From assembly GCA_016124945.1 (NCBI GenBank), contig WGMT01000028.1:1-64000 (forward strand): a DNA stretch of 64,000 bases, written 5' to 3'. The notes beneath the pieces are model-generated. The model ran no database searches, was not told the origin of the DNA, and saw nothing but the letters and a program-made list of their open reading frames with translations. Both the position numbers and the translations under genes were made by a program. This DNA is from a bacterium (lineage in GTDB: Bacteria; Chloroflexota; Anaerolineae; Caldilineales; Caldilineaceae). The first letter of the stretch is position 1, and each line of letters starts with the position of its first letter. Positions 17,971 through 25,910 of this stretch are shown one piece after another.

Positions 17971-18741
17971 TTAATTTTGGACTTGATGTTGCCGGTTCAT
18001 GATCAACAGCAGATAGTTGATGCGTGTGGTCAGGTCTCTGGCAACATCGGCAAATGCCTGCCGGCGCACTTCGTCGCTGCCTTCCACTTCGGCTGGATCG
18101 GGGAAACTCCAGTGCACCTGTTCGGGGTCGCCGGGAAACACAGGACATTCCTCGCGCGCCCGATCACAGACGGTGATGATGTAGTCAAAGTGCTGCCCCA
18201 CAAACGCTTGCAGGTGTTTGGACTGCTGACCGCTGATGTCGATCTGCCGCTCAGCCAGCACCTGAACGGCCAGTGGGTGCACCGATTCTACATGCGTGCC
18301 TGCGCTGTGCGCTTCGATGCGTCCTCGGCTAAGGTGACGCAGCAAGCCTTCGGCCATCTGGGAGCGGGCGCTGTTGCGTGTACACAAAAAGAGCACACGC
18401 ACAGGCTGAATGCCGCGCGCTTCAAACGCCCCTGTGTCGCCCACCAGCCCTGGATGAATGCTCCTGCCTGCTTCCACAAAGAGCATCCCCAGCTTTTCAA
18501 GATCCAAACTGTAATAGACATCGCGCCCGTCTGCGCTGCTACGCCGTTCTTTCACCAGTTCCTGGCTGCGCAGTTGCTTGAGGTGATACGAAACCAGGTT
18601 CATTGGGCGATCCAACCGATCCACCAACTCGTTGACACGGTAATCGCTGCCCTGTAACAACAGCAGCAAAGACCAACGAACCTCGTGCGCCAGCAATTTT
18701 AGGAATTCGAGTGAGTGATTTGCCTGTGCAAGTTGTGTCAT
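17971..18741 (-). CDS. ArsR-type repressor fused to an ArsC-type arsenate reductase
   Basis: 256 residues. Residues 1-100 are a winged-helix ArsR-like domain (RPMNLVSYHLKQLRSQELV recognition region, SSADGRDVYYSL wing). Residues 114-250 are a low-molecular-weight phosphatase/ArsC domain with Cys120 in FLCTRNSARS, Cys192 and Cys199 in VCDRAREEC. All three reductase cysteines are present. The regulator half has no cysteine, so it cannot sense As(III) in the usual way; sensing through the reductase half is possible. Start 18741 follows GGGGAGGA. It heads a unit with an aquaporin and a second arsC. Such fusions exist elsewhere. Confidence 0.88.
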   Translation of the reverse strand: MTQLAQANHSLEFLKLLAHEVRWSLLLLLQGSDYRVNELVDRLDRPMNLVSYHLKQLRSQELVKERRSSADGRDVYYSLDLEKLGMLFVEAGRSIHPGLVGDTGAFEARGIQPVRVLFLCTRNSARSQMAEGLLRHLSRGRIEAHSAGTHVESVHPLAVQVLAERQIDISGQQSKHLQAFVGQHFDYIITVCDRAREECPVFPGDPEQVHWSFPDPAEVEGSDEVRRQAFADVARDLTTRINYLLLIMNRQHQVQN

Positions 18742-18767
18742 AATCCTCCCCCAAACGATTCAACAAA

Positions 18768-18797
18768 AAATTGATTCAAAACAGATTGCATCAATTT
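18768..18797 (-). promoter_or_regulatory. Inverted repeat upstream of the ArsR-ArsC fusion
   Basis: AAATTGAT (18768-18775) and ATCAATTT (18790-18797) are perfect 8-bp arms separated by 14 bases, about 27-56 bases ahead of the start. The position and size fit an ArsR-family operator overlapping the promoter. The half-site differs from those of the other two ars units. Confidence 0.5.
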
Positions 18798-18937
18798 AGA
18801 GGCATAACCTCAAATTGAAAGTAGGAACGATTCCATTTCAGTTTTTGGGTGCGTAGGAAGAGGAAGAGAGGCGTTGACGGAGGTACGCTGCTTTAGGGGA
18901 TTTCTCGCTAAGTACCGATGCATGCGATGCCTCGTAG

Positions 18938-19001
18938 GATGGGTTACGACCGCTTAAATTCACACCGGTCGTCCCATCAAGATCGGCGGTCGTAACCCAT
19001 C
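18938..19001. repeat. Inverted repeat with 16-bp arms
   Basis: Perfect arms GATGGGTTACGACCGC (18938-18953) and its complement (18986-19001) with a 32-base spacer. It lies just past the end of the histidine kinase gene, so it may terminate that transcript. No other copy was noticed in the window. Confidence 0.6.
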
Positions 19002-19031
19002 TTGCGAACACAGCAAGAAACAAAACACACC

Positions 19032-21179
19032 TTAGGCCGGACGCAGCGGCGGGATCGCAATCTTCACGATTGTTCCGCCGACTGGTGACGATTCCACAGT
19101 GAGGTAACCGCCGACGATGGCAAGCAGTGTGCGATGAAGGGCAAGGCCGTTGCCGCTACCGGCTGCAGACGGCGTGGCAATGCCTCGCCCGGCATCGATG
19201 CCCACCCCGTTGTCTGCCACCGTGAGGATCAGTTCGCCCGCCGAACCTCCTTCCGCAGAGAGACCGAGCTGAAGGGAGAGGGGCCGCTCAATCCTGTCGC
19301 CGCGGCCGTGGGTGGCGGCATTACGAATGGCTTCGCGTACCGCGCCCAGGATCACTTCACCCACAGTTGAATCAACGGTGATCGGGTCGGCGTCTTCACC
19401 TGTAGGCCCCTGACGCATAAGACCCTGCCACTGGATCTCATCAAAACTTTGGGCAAACTCACTCTCCACCAACAGCCGCAAGGACGTCACCAGGCGGCAG
19501 GGATCCGGTGTGTGGGCCGGGGTAGGCTGTGTGTGGGTGAGCAGGTTGGCAATCTGCGCATGGACATCAGCCAGGGTGGTCAGTGTGTCCTGAAGCAGGG
19601 TCTCTTGAAGTATCGGCTGCTGCTGATTGGCCCCGTTCAACTGCAAGATGGCCAGATGGAGTGCAGGCAGGATCTCATCGTGAAGGGTACGGCGCGTGCG
19701 CAGATCGGTGATCCGCTGTTCGCTGGTGCGTCTACGCTGAAGCGCCACCAATCGCAACACCATCTGCTCACTTGCCAGCAATTGGACGATGCGCTCGCCT
19801 GCCACCTGTGCGGTTTCCATCTCTTCCTGGCTGTACAAATCGCCGTCCTGTTTCTCGCCGATCAGCAGGAGACCGATGCGTTCGCGCTCATCCCAAAGCG
19901 AGATCGCCCAGGCGTAAGGCGCAAAACTCGCCCGATCCAGTGAGGTCATGCTGGCGTCGAGTTCGGGCAGCGGGGGCATAGCCGGCGCGCTGCATTCGGG
20001 CGGATAGTGCAGGCCGACGGTGACCAGCGAAGCAACACGGCCAAGGGGAATGAACTGAGCATCTGCCGTCTTCAGCACGTCGCGGCAAAGGACGGTGAAG
20101 AGAGCATCGGCAGATGACGCGGGGTGCAGCGGGTTGGCCGAAATCTCCTGACTTTGTACAAAAGGACGTAGCTGCGCGGCGAATTGCTCACGATCCCAGA
20201 ACGAGCGCCAACTGTACAGGGCAAAAAAGCAGGTCAACAGCAGCGTTGCCAGGAGCAGGCTGTAGATCGGGCGCAGATCAATGACGATGGTCCACCCCAC
20301 AACCGCGGCGTAGCCCCCAGCAAGGAGAATCGCCCCGCGCCAGTGACGCACAAAGCTGCGGCGCGGCAGCACCCGGCCCGTAAAGATTTCATACGAGACA
20401 ATGGCCTGCCCAAGCAGAAGCGACGAAAGTGCAATCAAAAGAGAGAGCACCAGATCGTAGACGGCAATCGTCTCCATCGAGATGGCGAGCAAGTCGACCG
20501 CAGTGGCGGCTGTCATCACGCTGCCCACAAAATAGGCCACCACCAGCGACACGGCTAGCAGTGTCGCAGCCGTGGCTAACAACCAGGGCAGGGCGCGCCG
20601 CCGCGCCGTTCGGGTGCTGTTGCTTTCCACTTCTGCCGGTCTGCGCAATACGTCAATCGACAAGAGGATGCACGTCACCGTCCACAGGGGGAAGAGCAGC
20701 AACAGCAGCGGTATGTTGCCCAGGATCAGCGTCTTGCTCAGATCGAACTGGAGCACCTGAGCGTAGGCCGGGATGAGATTGCCGATGAGCAGCAGCGCCA
20801 GCAATCCAGCCATCCACAGGAGCATGATCCACAGCCAGACGCGGTGGCGCAGGTGGAGGCTGCTTTGGGGCGCGGCCCAAAAGCCGCTGACCCAGAGCAC
20901 GGCCACATACCAGGCAATCGGCGAAACCGTCAACGGGAACCAGGCGGCCTGCCACCAGAAGTTAAGGCCGTCCAGGTTATCCGAAAGTTCTTGACCCAAG
21001 ATAGCGCTGTGACTGACAAAGAAGACAGCACCCATCAACAGCCCGCCCCCCATCAACCAGACCCCCCAATCGCGACGGTTGGCGTTGAGCAGCACCGTCA
21101 GGCCCAGCCAGATCAGCAAGATCATATTGAAAAGCGAAAAAGCAATTGTGGCCCAATCCAGCCAGAAGCGTCCACTCAT
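19032..21179 (-). CDS. Membrane sensor histidine kinase (NarL-system type)
   Basis: 715 residues; the start at 21179 overlaps the regulator's stop (ATGA). About nine to ten membrane helices fill residues 5-330. A GAF-like region follows (about 350-480). The dimer/phosphoacceptor segment TLHDEILPALHLAIL (His about 499) is of the HisKA_3 type that pairs with LuxR-type regulators. The HATPase part shows REAIRNAATHG (N box), VADNGVGID (G1) and GSGNGLALHRT (G2). It senses an unknown signal, perhaps within the membrane, and phosphorylates the regulator encoded immediately upstream. Confidence 0.88.
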   Translation of the reverse strand: MSGRFWLDWATIAFSLFNMILLIWLGLTVLLNANRRDWGVWLMGGGLLMGAVFFVSHSAILGQELSDNLDGLNFWWQAAWFPLTVSPIAWYVAVLWVSGFWAAPQSSLHLRHRVWLWIMLLWMAGLLALLLIGNLIPAYAQVLQFDLSKTLILGNIPLLLLLFPLWTVTCILLSIDVLRRPAEVESNSTRTARRRALPWLLATAATLLAVSLVVAYFVGSVMTAATAVDLLAISMETIAVYDLVLSLLIALSSLLLGQAIVSYEIFTGRVLPRRSFVRHWRGAILLAGGYAAVVGWTIVIDLRPIYSLLLATLLLTCFFALYSWRSFWDREQFAAQLRPFVQSQEISANPLHPASSADALFTVLCRDVLKTADAQFIPLGRVASLVTVGLHYPPECSAPAMPPLPELDASMTSLDRASFAPYAWAISLWDERERIGLLLIGEKQDGDLYSQEEMETAQVAGERIVQLLASEQMVLRLVALQRRRTSEQRITDLRTRRTLHDEILPALHLAILQLNGANQQQPILQETLLQDTLTTLADVHAQIANLLTHTQPTPAHTPDPCRLVTSLRLLVESEFAQSFDEIQWQGLMRQGPTGEDADPITVDSTVGEVILGAVREAIRNAATHGRGDRIERPLSLQLGLSAEGGSAGELILTVADNGVGIDAGRGIATPSAAGSGNGLALHRTLLAIVGGYLTVESSPVGGTIVKIAIPPLRPA

Positions 21180-21934
21180 GGGCTGTCCATCTCCCATTCG
21201 CCGTCTGGGTTGAGTGTGTAGCCGATGCCGTCCTCATCCCAGCGCAGCAGGCGCCCGCGCATGACGATGATGGCGGCGCGGGTGCGCGCCGTCTTTTCGT
21301 CGGCGGCGCTGTCGGCCAGGCCCCAGGTGGCGTAGATTTGACCATTGGTGCGGCTAATGGTGCGTTTGTCGCGAAAACCGAGGCGGGCGGCAATCTGTTC
21401 ATTGGTCAGCCCTGCCGCCAACAGCCGCGCCACCGTCTGTTCGTTTGGTTCGAGCAGGCTCATGGGATCTTGTTCGTCGTGTTGGCGCACCTCGTGGATG
21501 CGCGCTTCAATGTCGGGATCGACGAAACTGCGCCCGTTGACCGCATCGCGCAAGAGCGGAGCGATCATCTCGGGCAGCAGGTAGTTTGATTTGCGCACGT
21601 AGGCGTAGTGGCTCAGGATGCCCGCCTTGCGAAAGGCGCGGTAGTAGGCGTCGTCGTCTTGAATCGAGTAGAAGACGATGGGCAGGCGCGGGTATTCACG
21701 GCGAATGGCGACGGCGGCGGCGATGCCGTCCATTTCGTCGGCCAGCGCCACGTCCATAAGAACGGCATCGGGCGGGCCATCGTTGAGACAACGTTCCAGG
21801 GCGTCTTCGCCGCGATCGAAACAGCCAATCACCTGCAAGCCGCCAAGCGCTTCCAGCCCCATCTTCAAAGCAGACTGAAGGCGGAGGTTGTCTTCGACGA
21901 GGAGGAGGGTAAGGGTATTGGGCGTGTTGGGCAT
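21176..21934 (-). CDS. NarL/FixJ-type response regulator
   Basis: 252 residues. The receiver domain has the acidic pair in LLVEDN, phosphoacceptor Asp61 in VLMDVALADEMDG and the conserved Lys in YVRKSNY. A LuxR-type helix-turn-helix follows (about 158-190: LEPNEQTVARLLAAGLTNEQIAARLG). The C-terminal 45 residues extend past the usual end, including RGRLLRWDEDG, of unknown role. It is the first gene of the two-component pair, sharing ATGA with the kinase. Upstream lie tandem short repeats rather than an evident operator. Confidence 0.88.
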   Translation of the reverse strand: MPNTPNTLTLLLVEDNLRLQSALKMGLEALGGLQVIGCFDRGEDALERCLNDGPPDAVLMDVALADEMDGIAAAVAIRREYPRLPIVFYSIQDDDAYYRAFRKAGILSHYAYVRKSNYLLPEMIAPLLRDAVNGRSFVDPDIEARIHEVRQHDEQDPMSLLEPNEQTVARLLAAGLTNEQIAARLGFRDKRTISRTNGQIYATWGLADSAADEKTARTRAAIIVMRGRLLRWDEDGIGYTLNPDGEWEMDSP

Positions 21935-22475
21935 GTTGGATCCTTGATTGGGGCGTGGTGCGTGGTGCGTAGTGCGTAGTGCGTGTACCAGATGAGACGT
22001 TGGTTGTTTATTGGGAATTTCTAGGGTGCAGTTTCGCCTATGTTGCCCGGTGAAGTATCACTGCGTGCACGAGTATACGCACCACGCACTATCTCCTACC
22101 AGGATCTCTGTATCGCGTCCATCTGTCAAGCACTCAGGTGCGTCTGTGTGTGCACGCGGGCGGTGGCTTGGCGCCGGCGTGTGCGCTAGAGTGGGCAGAA
22201 ACTGTCCCCCAGCCCCCATAGGCGTTGAGATAAGCAGCCGCCTGAAAGCGTGGGAAGCAGAACCCCTCCCCAACCCTCCCCGCGATCGTTGAGGTTGAGG
22301 ACTTGTTGAGCAAGTGAGGCAGGGAGGGAGCCGTTGTCGCATGGACGGAGTGATCGTACATTGGAACGTCCCTACAACGCGACCAACAACATCTACACGG
22401 CAACAGTCCGCCCCCCGTTGCGGGGAGTTAGAGGGGGGTGTTCTCCCCTACCCACCACCCAAAGGAGCACACACC
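21935..22475. other. Repeat-bearing intergenic region between divergent genes
   Basis: No gene seen in 540 bases. At 21952-21997 short phrases GCGTGGT and GCGTAGT are repeated in tandem. The inverse phrase GTATACGCACCACGCAC occurs at 22074-22090, giving a nested inverted structure. C-rich and G-rich runs (22256-22345, 22410-22450) pair weakly. A 94-codon leftward frame here has no recognisable domain and is probably chance. AAAGGAG at 22461-22467 serves the radical SAM gene. Confidence 0.45.
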
Positions 22476-23888
22476 ATGAAAGTCAAGATGATTCTCCCGG
22501 CGCTGACCGAGGCGAAAAGTCCGTTCTTCCGCCCGATTAAATACAGCCTCTTTCCCCCCTTGGGGCTGGCGACGCTGGCCGCCTACCTTGACGAGACGGA
22601 CGAGGTCACGATCCAGGACGAGCACGTAGAAACGCTGGATCTAAATGACGAACCGGATCTGGTGGTGATTCAAGTCTACATTACGTCGGCCAACCGGGCT
22701 TACGAGTTGGCCGATCACTACCGCGCCCGCGGTGCGTATGTGACATTGGGCGGCCTGCACGTCACCTCGCTGCCCGAGGAAGCCGCGGCCCACGCCGACA
22801 CCCTCTTCCTCGGCCCCGGCGAAGAGACGTGGCCGCGCTTCCTGGCCGACTTTCGGGCCGGCCACCCCGGCAAGCGCTACACGTCGACGGTGCGCACCCT
22901 GGCCGGGCTGCCCCCGATCCGCCGTGACCTGATCAAGCGTCATCTTTATCTGGTACCGAATTCGATTGTGGTTTCGCGCGGCTGCCCGCATGTGTGCGAC
23001 TTCTGCTACAAAGAAGCCTTCTTTGAGGGTGGCAAGAGTTACTACACGCAAAGTGTAGACGACGCCCTGGCCGAGATCGACCGGCTGCCGGGCCGTCATC
23101 TCTACTTCCTCGACGATCATCTTTTCGGCGACGCCCGCTTTGCCGGCGCGCTCTTCGACGGCATGGCCGGCATGGGCCGGTTGTGGCAGGCCGCGGGGAC
23201 GGTTCAATCTGTCCTCAAGCCGGGGCTGCTGGAAAAGGCGGTGCAGGCAGGGCTACGCAGCCTCTTTGTAGGCTTTGAAACGCTCAACCCGCAGAGCCTG
23301 CTCGAACAGCGCAAGCACCAGAACCTTCACCGCGATTATGGCGCAGCAGTGCGGCGTCTGCACGACCTGGGTGTGATGGTCAACGGCAGCTTCGTCTTCG
23401 GCATGGATCACGACGATGAAAGTGTCTTCGAGCGCACGGTGGCCTGGGCGATTGAGCAGGGAATCGAGACCGCCACCTTTCACATCCTCACGCCCTACCC
23501 AGGCACGGCGCTCTACACGCGCATGCAGGCCGCCGGGCGCTTGACCAGCCACAACTGGGATCTCTATGACACGCGCCACGTGGTCTACCGTCCTATGCAG
23601 ATACGGGCCGAGGTATTGGAGGAGGGCTACTGGCGTGCCTACCGCGAATTTTACCGCTGGGGATCAATCTGGCAGGGAGCAAGTACCAAACCGACCTTGG
23701 CCGGGCGGTTACGTCATGTAGGCTATGCCGGCGGCTGGAAGAAATTGGAACCCATGTGGGATTGGGTGATCCGGGCGCGGCGTGTCAACCAATTGCTGCC
23801 CATGTTAGAGACACTGCTTGCCGAGTTTGGGCGGCAGGATGTGGGGGAGAGAGGGCCTCAGCTTGGCGCACCAGGGCGGAGACGCTGA
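22476..23888 (+). CDS. B12-binding-like radical SAM protein
   Basis: 470 residues, start supported by AAAGGAG. An N-terminal Rossmann-like domain resembles the cobalamin-binding fold (PLGLATLAAYLDE..., VTLGGLHVTSLPEEAAAHADTLFLGPGEETWP), but the DxHxxG cobalamin motif is missing. The radical SAM core follows, with the 4Fe-4S cysteines at 170, 174 and 177 (RGCPHVCDFC), then FLDDHLFGD and GSFVFGMDHDDESVF. The C-terminal 100 residues contain Trp/Tyr-rich text. Relatives modify lipids, hopanoids or natural products; the substrate here is unknown. It stands alone and its last 100 bases overlap a convergent gene. Confidence 0.85.
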   Translation: MKVKMILPALTEAKSPFFRPIKYSLFPPLGLATLAAYLDETDEVTIQDEHVETLDLNDEPDLVVIQVYITSANRAYELADHYRARGAYVTLGGLHVTSLPEEAAAHADTLFLGPGEETWPRFLADFRAGHPGKRYTSTVRTLAGLPPIRRDLIKRHLYLVPNSIVVSRGCPHVCDFCYKEAFFEGGKSYYTQSVDDALAEIDRLPGRHLYFLDDHLFGDARFAGALFDGMAGMGRLWQAAGTVQSVLKPGLLEKAVQAGLRSLFVGFETLNPQSLLEQRKHQNLHRDYGAAVRRLHDLGVMVNGSFVFGMDHDDESVFERTVAWAIEQGIETATFHILTPYPGTALYTRMQAAGRLTSHNWDLYDTRHVVYRPMQIRAEVLEEGYWRAYREFYRWGSIWQGASTKPTLAGRLRHVGYAGGWKKLEPMWDWVIRARRVNQLLPMLETLLAEFGRQDVGERGPQLGAPGRRR

Positions 23889-24186
23889 CACCGCGGCGGT
23901 TGGCTTCTTCTTGCAGAGCCGCCTTCATGGGGACGGTGACGCCGATGGAGAGTTCCGTGAGCAGGCCGGCGAGATCGGAGACTTCTTCGAATTGACCGGC
24001 GGGATAGAGATAATCCTCGCCGGTGTTGTCCACAACGCGCAACATGCCGTTGTCCTCGGCGGGATCGGGCAAGACGCGATAGTAATGGTCGGGCGTGACG
24101 GTGAGTACATCGCCGGTCTCCGCAATACAGCGGACAAAGCGTAACGCTGGAATCGTTTGAGGATTGCTTTTACCGTTCGAGTTCAC
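23785..24186 (-). CDS. Small protein with a ribbon-helix-helix-like C-terminal segment
   Basis: 133 residues, GTG start. The N-terminal half (RFVRCIAETGDVLTVTPDHYYRVLPD) looks like a small beta-rich domain that reads a value and a condition (TGEDYLYP). The C-terminal part IGVTVPMKAALQEEANRRGV has the look of a ribbon-helix-helix DNA-binding unit. I do not recognise the whole protein. The gene overlaps the radical SAM 3' end by 104 bases on the other strand and overlaps the small upstream frame by 17. It may be the regulator or antitoxin of a two-gene module. Confidence 0.6.
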   Translation of the reverse strand: MNSNGKSNPQTIPALRFVRCIAETGDVLTVTPDHYYRVLPDPAEDNGMLRVVDNTGEDYLYPAGQFEEVSDLAGLLTELSIGVTVPMKAALQEEANRRGVSVSALVRQAEALSPPHPAAQTRQAVSLTWAAIG

Positions 24187-24250
24187 GTTTCACCTTCCAT
24201 TTCACTGCGCCGATACCATGTGCTTCGTACCAATGGACTTCAGCTTTCAC
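24170..24250 (-). CDS. Possible 26-residue peptide gene upstream of the RHH-like gene
   Basis: A GTG-started 26-codon frame gives a compact, charged peptide containing EVHWYEAHGIGAVKWKVKRE. Its 3' end overlaps the GTG start of the next gene by 17 bases, the spacing seen in two-gene modules. The Trp-Tyr-x-Ala-His-Gly-(Ile/Leu)-Gly pattern seems familiar from small conserved proteins, but I cannot name a family. It could be the surviving 3' end of a longer gene, since it follows a broken fragment. Confidence 0.4.
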   Translation of the reverse strand: MKAEVHWYEAHGIGAVKWKVKRELER

Positions 24251-24500
24251 AACACGACCATTTTGCTGCGGTCCTGCCAGGATTGGATCTGGTTGGCGAT
24301 GAGGTTGCCGCCGATACCGCCCACAATGTTTGCCAACCCAAAGAGCGCGGCCAATTCACCACCCTGCACGGTCGCGATCAGCGGCATCAGCGTGGCAGCG
24401 GAGAGTGCGCCGTAGGTCATCCCCGCGTCATGCGGCGCAGCAACGTGCCCGACGCCGCCAGGTGTTCACGGATGCAGGCCTGCCAGGTGGGTTTGTCCAT
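24247..24500 (-). pseudogene. Frameshifted gene fragment
   Basis: Starting at ATG 24500 the frame reads MDKPTWQACIREHLAASGTL and stops after about 27 codons. Moving one frame, sense text continues as AGMTYGALSAATLMPLIATV and then GLANIVGGIGGNLIANQIQ until a stop at 24247. The two pieces join smoothly if one base is restored near 24420, giving a soluble N-terminus and a hydrophobic, Gly-rich helix pair. I suspect the head of a larger multi-domain protein, but the family is not certain. A frameshift plus early stop indicates decay. Confidence 0.45.
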
Positions 24501-24580
24501 GTGCGGGTCCTTCTGGGTGGAAGACGGCGGACGATTTCGGGAAAAGCATAGCAGAGGCGGGGCGAGTTGCGAATTGCGAA

Positions 24581-24701
24581 GAATAGAACGCGGACTGGGC
24601 GGAGCAGGTGTACTTCAAGTTGGTGGCAGACAATGCCTGGCACTGTCGCCGCGCGCCCAAAATCTGAAGTACACTCGATCCGCCCAACCCGCGTTCTATT
24701 C
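24581..24701. repeat. Inverted repeat element, family B (121 bases)
   Basis: Arms of about 37 bases: left 24581-24617 beginning GAATAGAACGCGGACTGGGC, right 24665-24701 giving GAATAGAACGCGGGTTGGGC in reverse complement, both ending in GTGTACTTCA. There is no coding content. The same terminus occurs at 8515 and 28724. It looks like a non-autonomous miniature element. Confidence 0.7.
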
Positions 24702-24743
24702 CAAAGCTGATGTGATATGCTTGAGAACACTAACAACGAAAAC

Positions 24744-24810
24744 GCGGAGAGAGCATCCTCAGATGCGACGCAGAGCGGATGAACGCCGCATCTGAGGATG
24801 CTCTCTCCGC
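24744..24810. repeat. Palindrome with 24-bp perfect arms, related to family A
   Basis: Arms 24744-24767 and 24787-24810 (GCGGAGAGAGCATCCTCAGA core) are perfect complements around a 19-base spacer. The outer GCGGAG(A/G)GAGCA matches the outer part of family A, while the inner part differs. It lies 27 bases before the start of the next gene, so it may affect that transcript's leader. Confidence 0.65.
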
Positions 24811-24837
24811 ACGATTAGTTGCGTTACGAGAGAGCAA

Positions 24838-25827
24838 ATGTCTGTCAACCCACCCTGGCCGAAAATTGATCTGCCCTCCCCCGCGTGGACCGACGCCTAT
24901 GCGCGCGGACAAGCCGATCTGGCGCAACGGCTTCGTCACACCTCCGACGCGTGGACGCGCTTCGCCGCCCGCTACGTCCAGCGCGCCTGGCCCATCGGCG
25001 CGCCCCCCAATCACGACTATGCAAACAAGGGAATCTCGGTTGCACAGGGATATTGGCTGGCATGGACAATTTTCGCGTTGGATGGAGATGCAGAGAAGTT
25101 GGAAACTGTCCTGGCCCATGATCTGGTGGAGGATGATCCGTTCAGCGCCGATCCGCTGCGCATGATGGTGGCGTTGCAGTCGCAGGCGTGGATGTGTGCG
25201 GCGTTGGGCTGTCCTCTGCCGCGGGGACACGCCGACGCCGTGGCGCAGACGCAGGCCCGCTTCAGCCTGCTGCCGCCGCTCGATCAACGGCTGGCGCAAC
25301 TGTGGGCCGCTCCCAACGATCCACAGGACGAGATTCTGCTTCCCCTATTGGCTGACCTGCAATCTCTGGCCGCGGACCCCCACCGCCTGCCCACAATCAT
25401 CGACCGCTGCCTGCTGCTGATCCAACTGCTGCACCACCGCCAGGAAGGCGCACTGGCCCACGCTCTGGCCGTCACCGCAGCGGACGGATGCAGCCGCGAT
25501 CCAGCGTGCCACCTCTACCTCCCCCCGCTCCTCCTCGACGGCGTACTCGGATTGGTCCCCGCCGCGGCGGACAATCTGGTCACCTGGCATCTGCCCGACG
25601 CATTTGCCCAGATCGCCGTCACCGACTATCATGTAGGCAAGGCATCACTTTTACTACGCGCAATCCAGGATCCACAAGCCGGTGACCACGTCCACGTCAT
25701 CACCGACGCGCTGCTCACACTCGAAATCGTTACGCCAGAGCGGACGTACGTGGAGGCGTTGACGGCGGGGGAACATTGGGTGCGGTTGACGGTGTTGGAT
25801 CGGACGGATGTAATGCGTAATTGGTAA
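24838..25827 (+). CDS. Hypothetical alpha-helical protein
   Basis: 329 residues, start after a GAGAGAG ribosome site. The N-terminal two thirds are helical and rich in Asp, Leu and Trp (WLAWTIFALDGDAEKLETVL; LLLIQLLHHRQEGALAHAL). The last third (LLLDGVLGLVPAAADNLVTWHLPD, then short beta strands ending LRLTV-like text) resembles the tail seen after the (alpha/alpha)6 barrel in trehalase/MGH-like proteins, but no catalytic acids can be placed with confidence. I do not assign a function. It is flanked by palindromes on the left and tandem GTAATGCGTAATTGG-type repeats on the right. Confidence 0.6.
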   Translation: MSVNPPWPKIDLPSPAWTDAYARGQADLAQRLRHTSDAWTRFAARYVQRAWPIGAPPNHDYANKGISVAQGYWLAWTIFALDGDAEKLETVLAHDLVEDDPFSADPLRMMVALQSQAWMCAALGCPLPRGHADAVAQTQARFSLLPPLDQRLAQLWAAPNDPQDEILLPLLADLQSLAADPHRLPTIIDRCLLLIQLLHHRQEGALAHALAVTAADGCSRDPACHLYLPPLLLDGVLGLVPAAADNLVTWHLPDAFAQIAVTDYHVGKASLLLRAIQDPQAGDHVHVITDALLTLEIVTPERTYVEALTAGEHWVRLTVLDRTDVMRNW

Positions 25828-25910
25828 TGCGTAATTGGTTATGCGTAATTGGTTATGCGTGTTGGTTGCCAATTGGCGAGTCGTTTCGTCTACGCATTAC
25901 GCATTACATC
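25811..25910. repeat. Tandem short repeats followed by their inverse
   Basis: The phrase TAATGCGTAATTGGT or TATGCGTAATTGGT is repeated about four times from 25811 to 25868. The inverse phrase TACGCATTACGCATTAC lies at 25891-25907. The tract bridges the end of the helical protein gene and the converging ybaK gene, and could fold into alternative hairpins. Confidence 0.6.

Noticed and set aside
22058..22342. 94-codon leftward frame in the 21.9-22.5 kb gap
   Set aside because: Composition is Pro/Ser/Arg-rich without pattern, and it lies over C-rich repeats.
24157..24795. 212-codon rightward frame
   Set aside because: It runs across a broken leftward gene and a family-B inverted repeat, and its protein shows no family features.
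25811..25910. CRISPR array at the GTAATGCGTAATTGG tandem repeats
   Set aside because: Units are short and adjacent with no unique spacers, and there are no cas genes.
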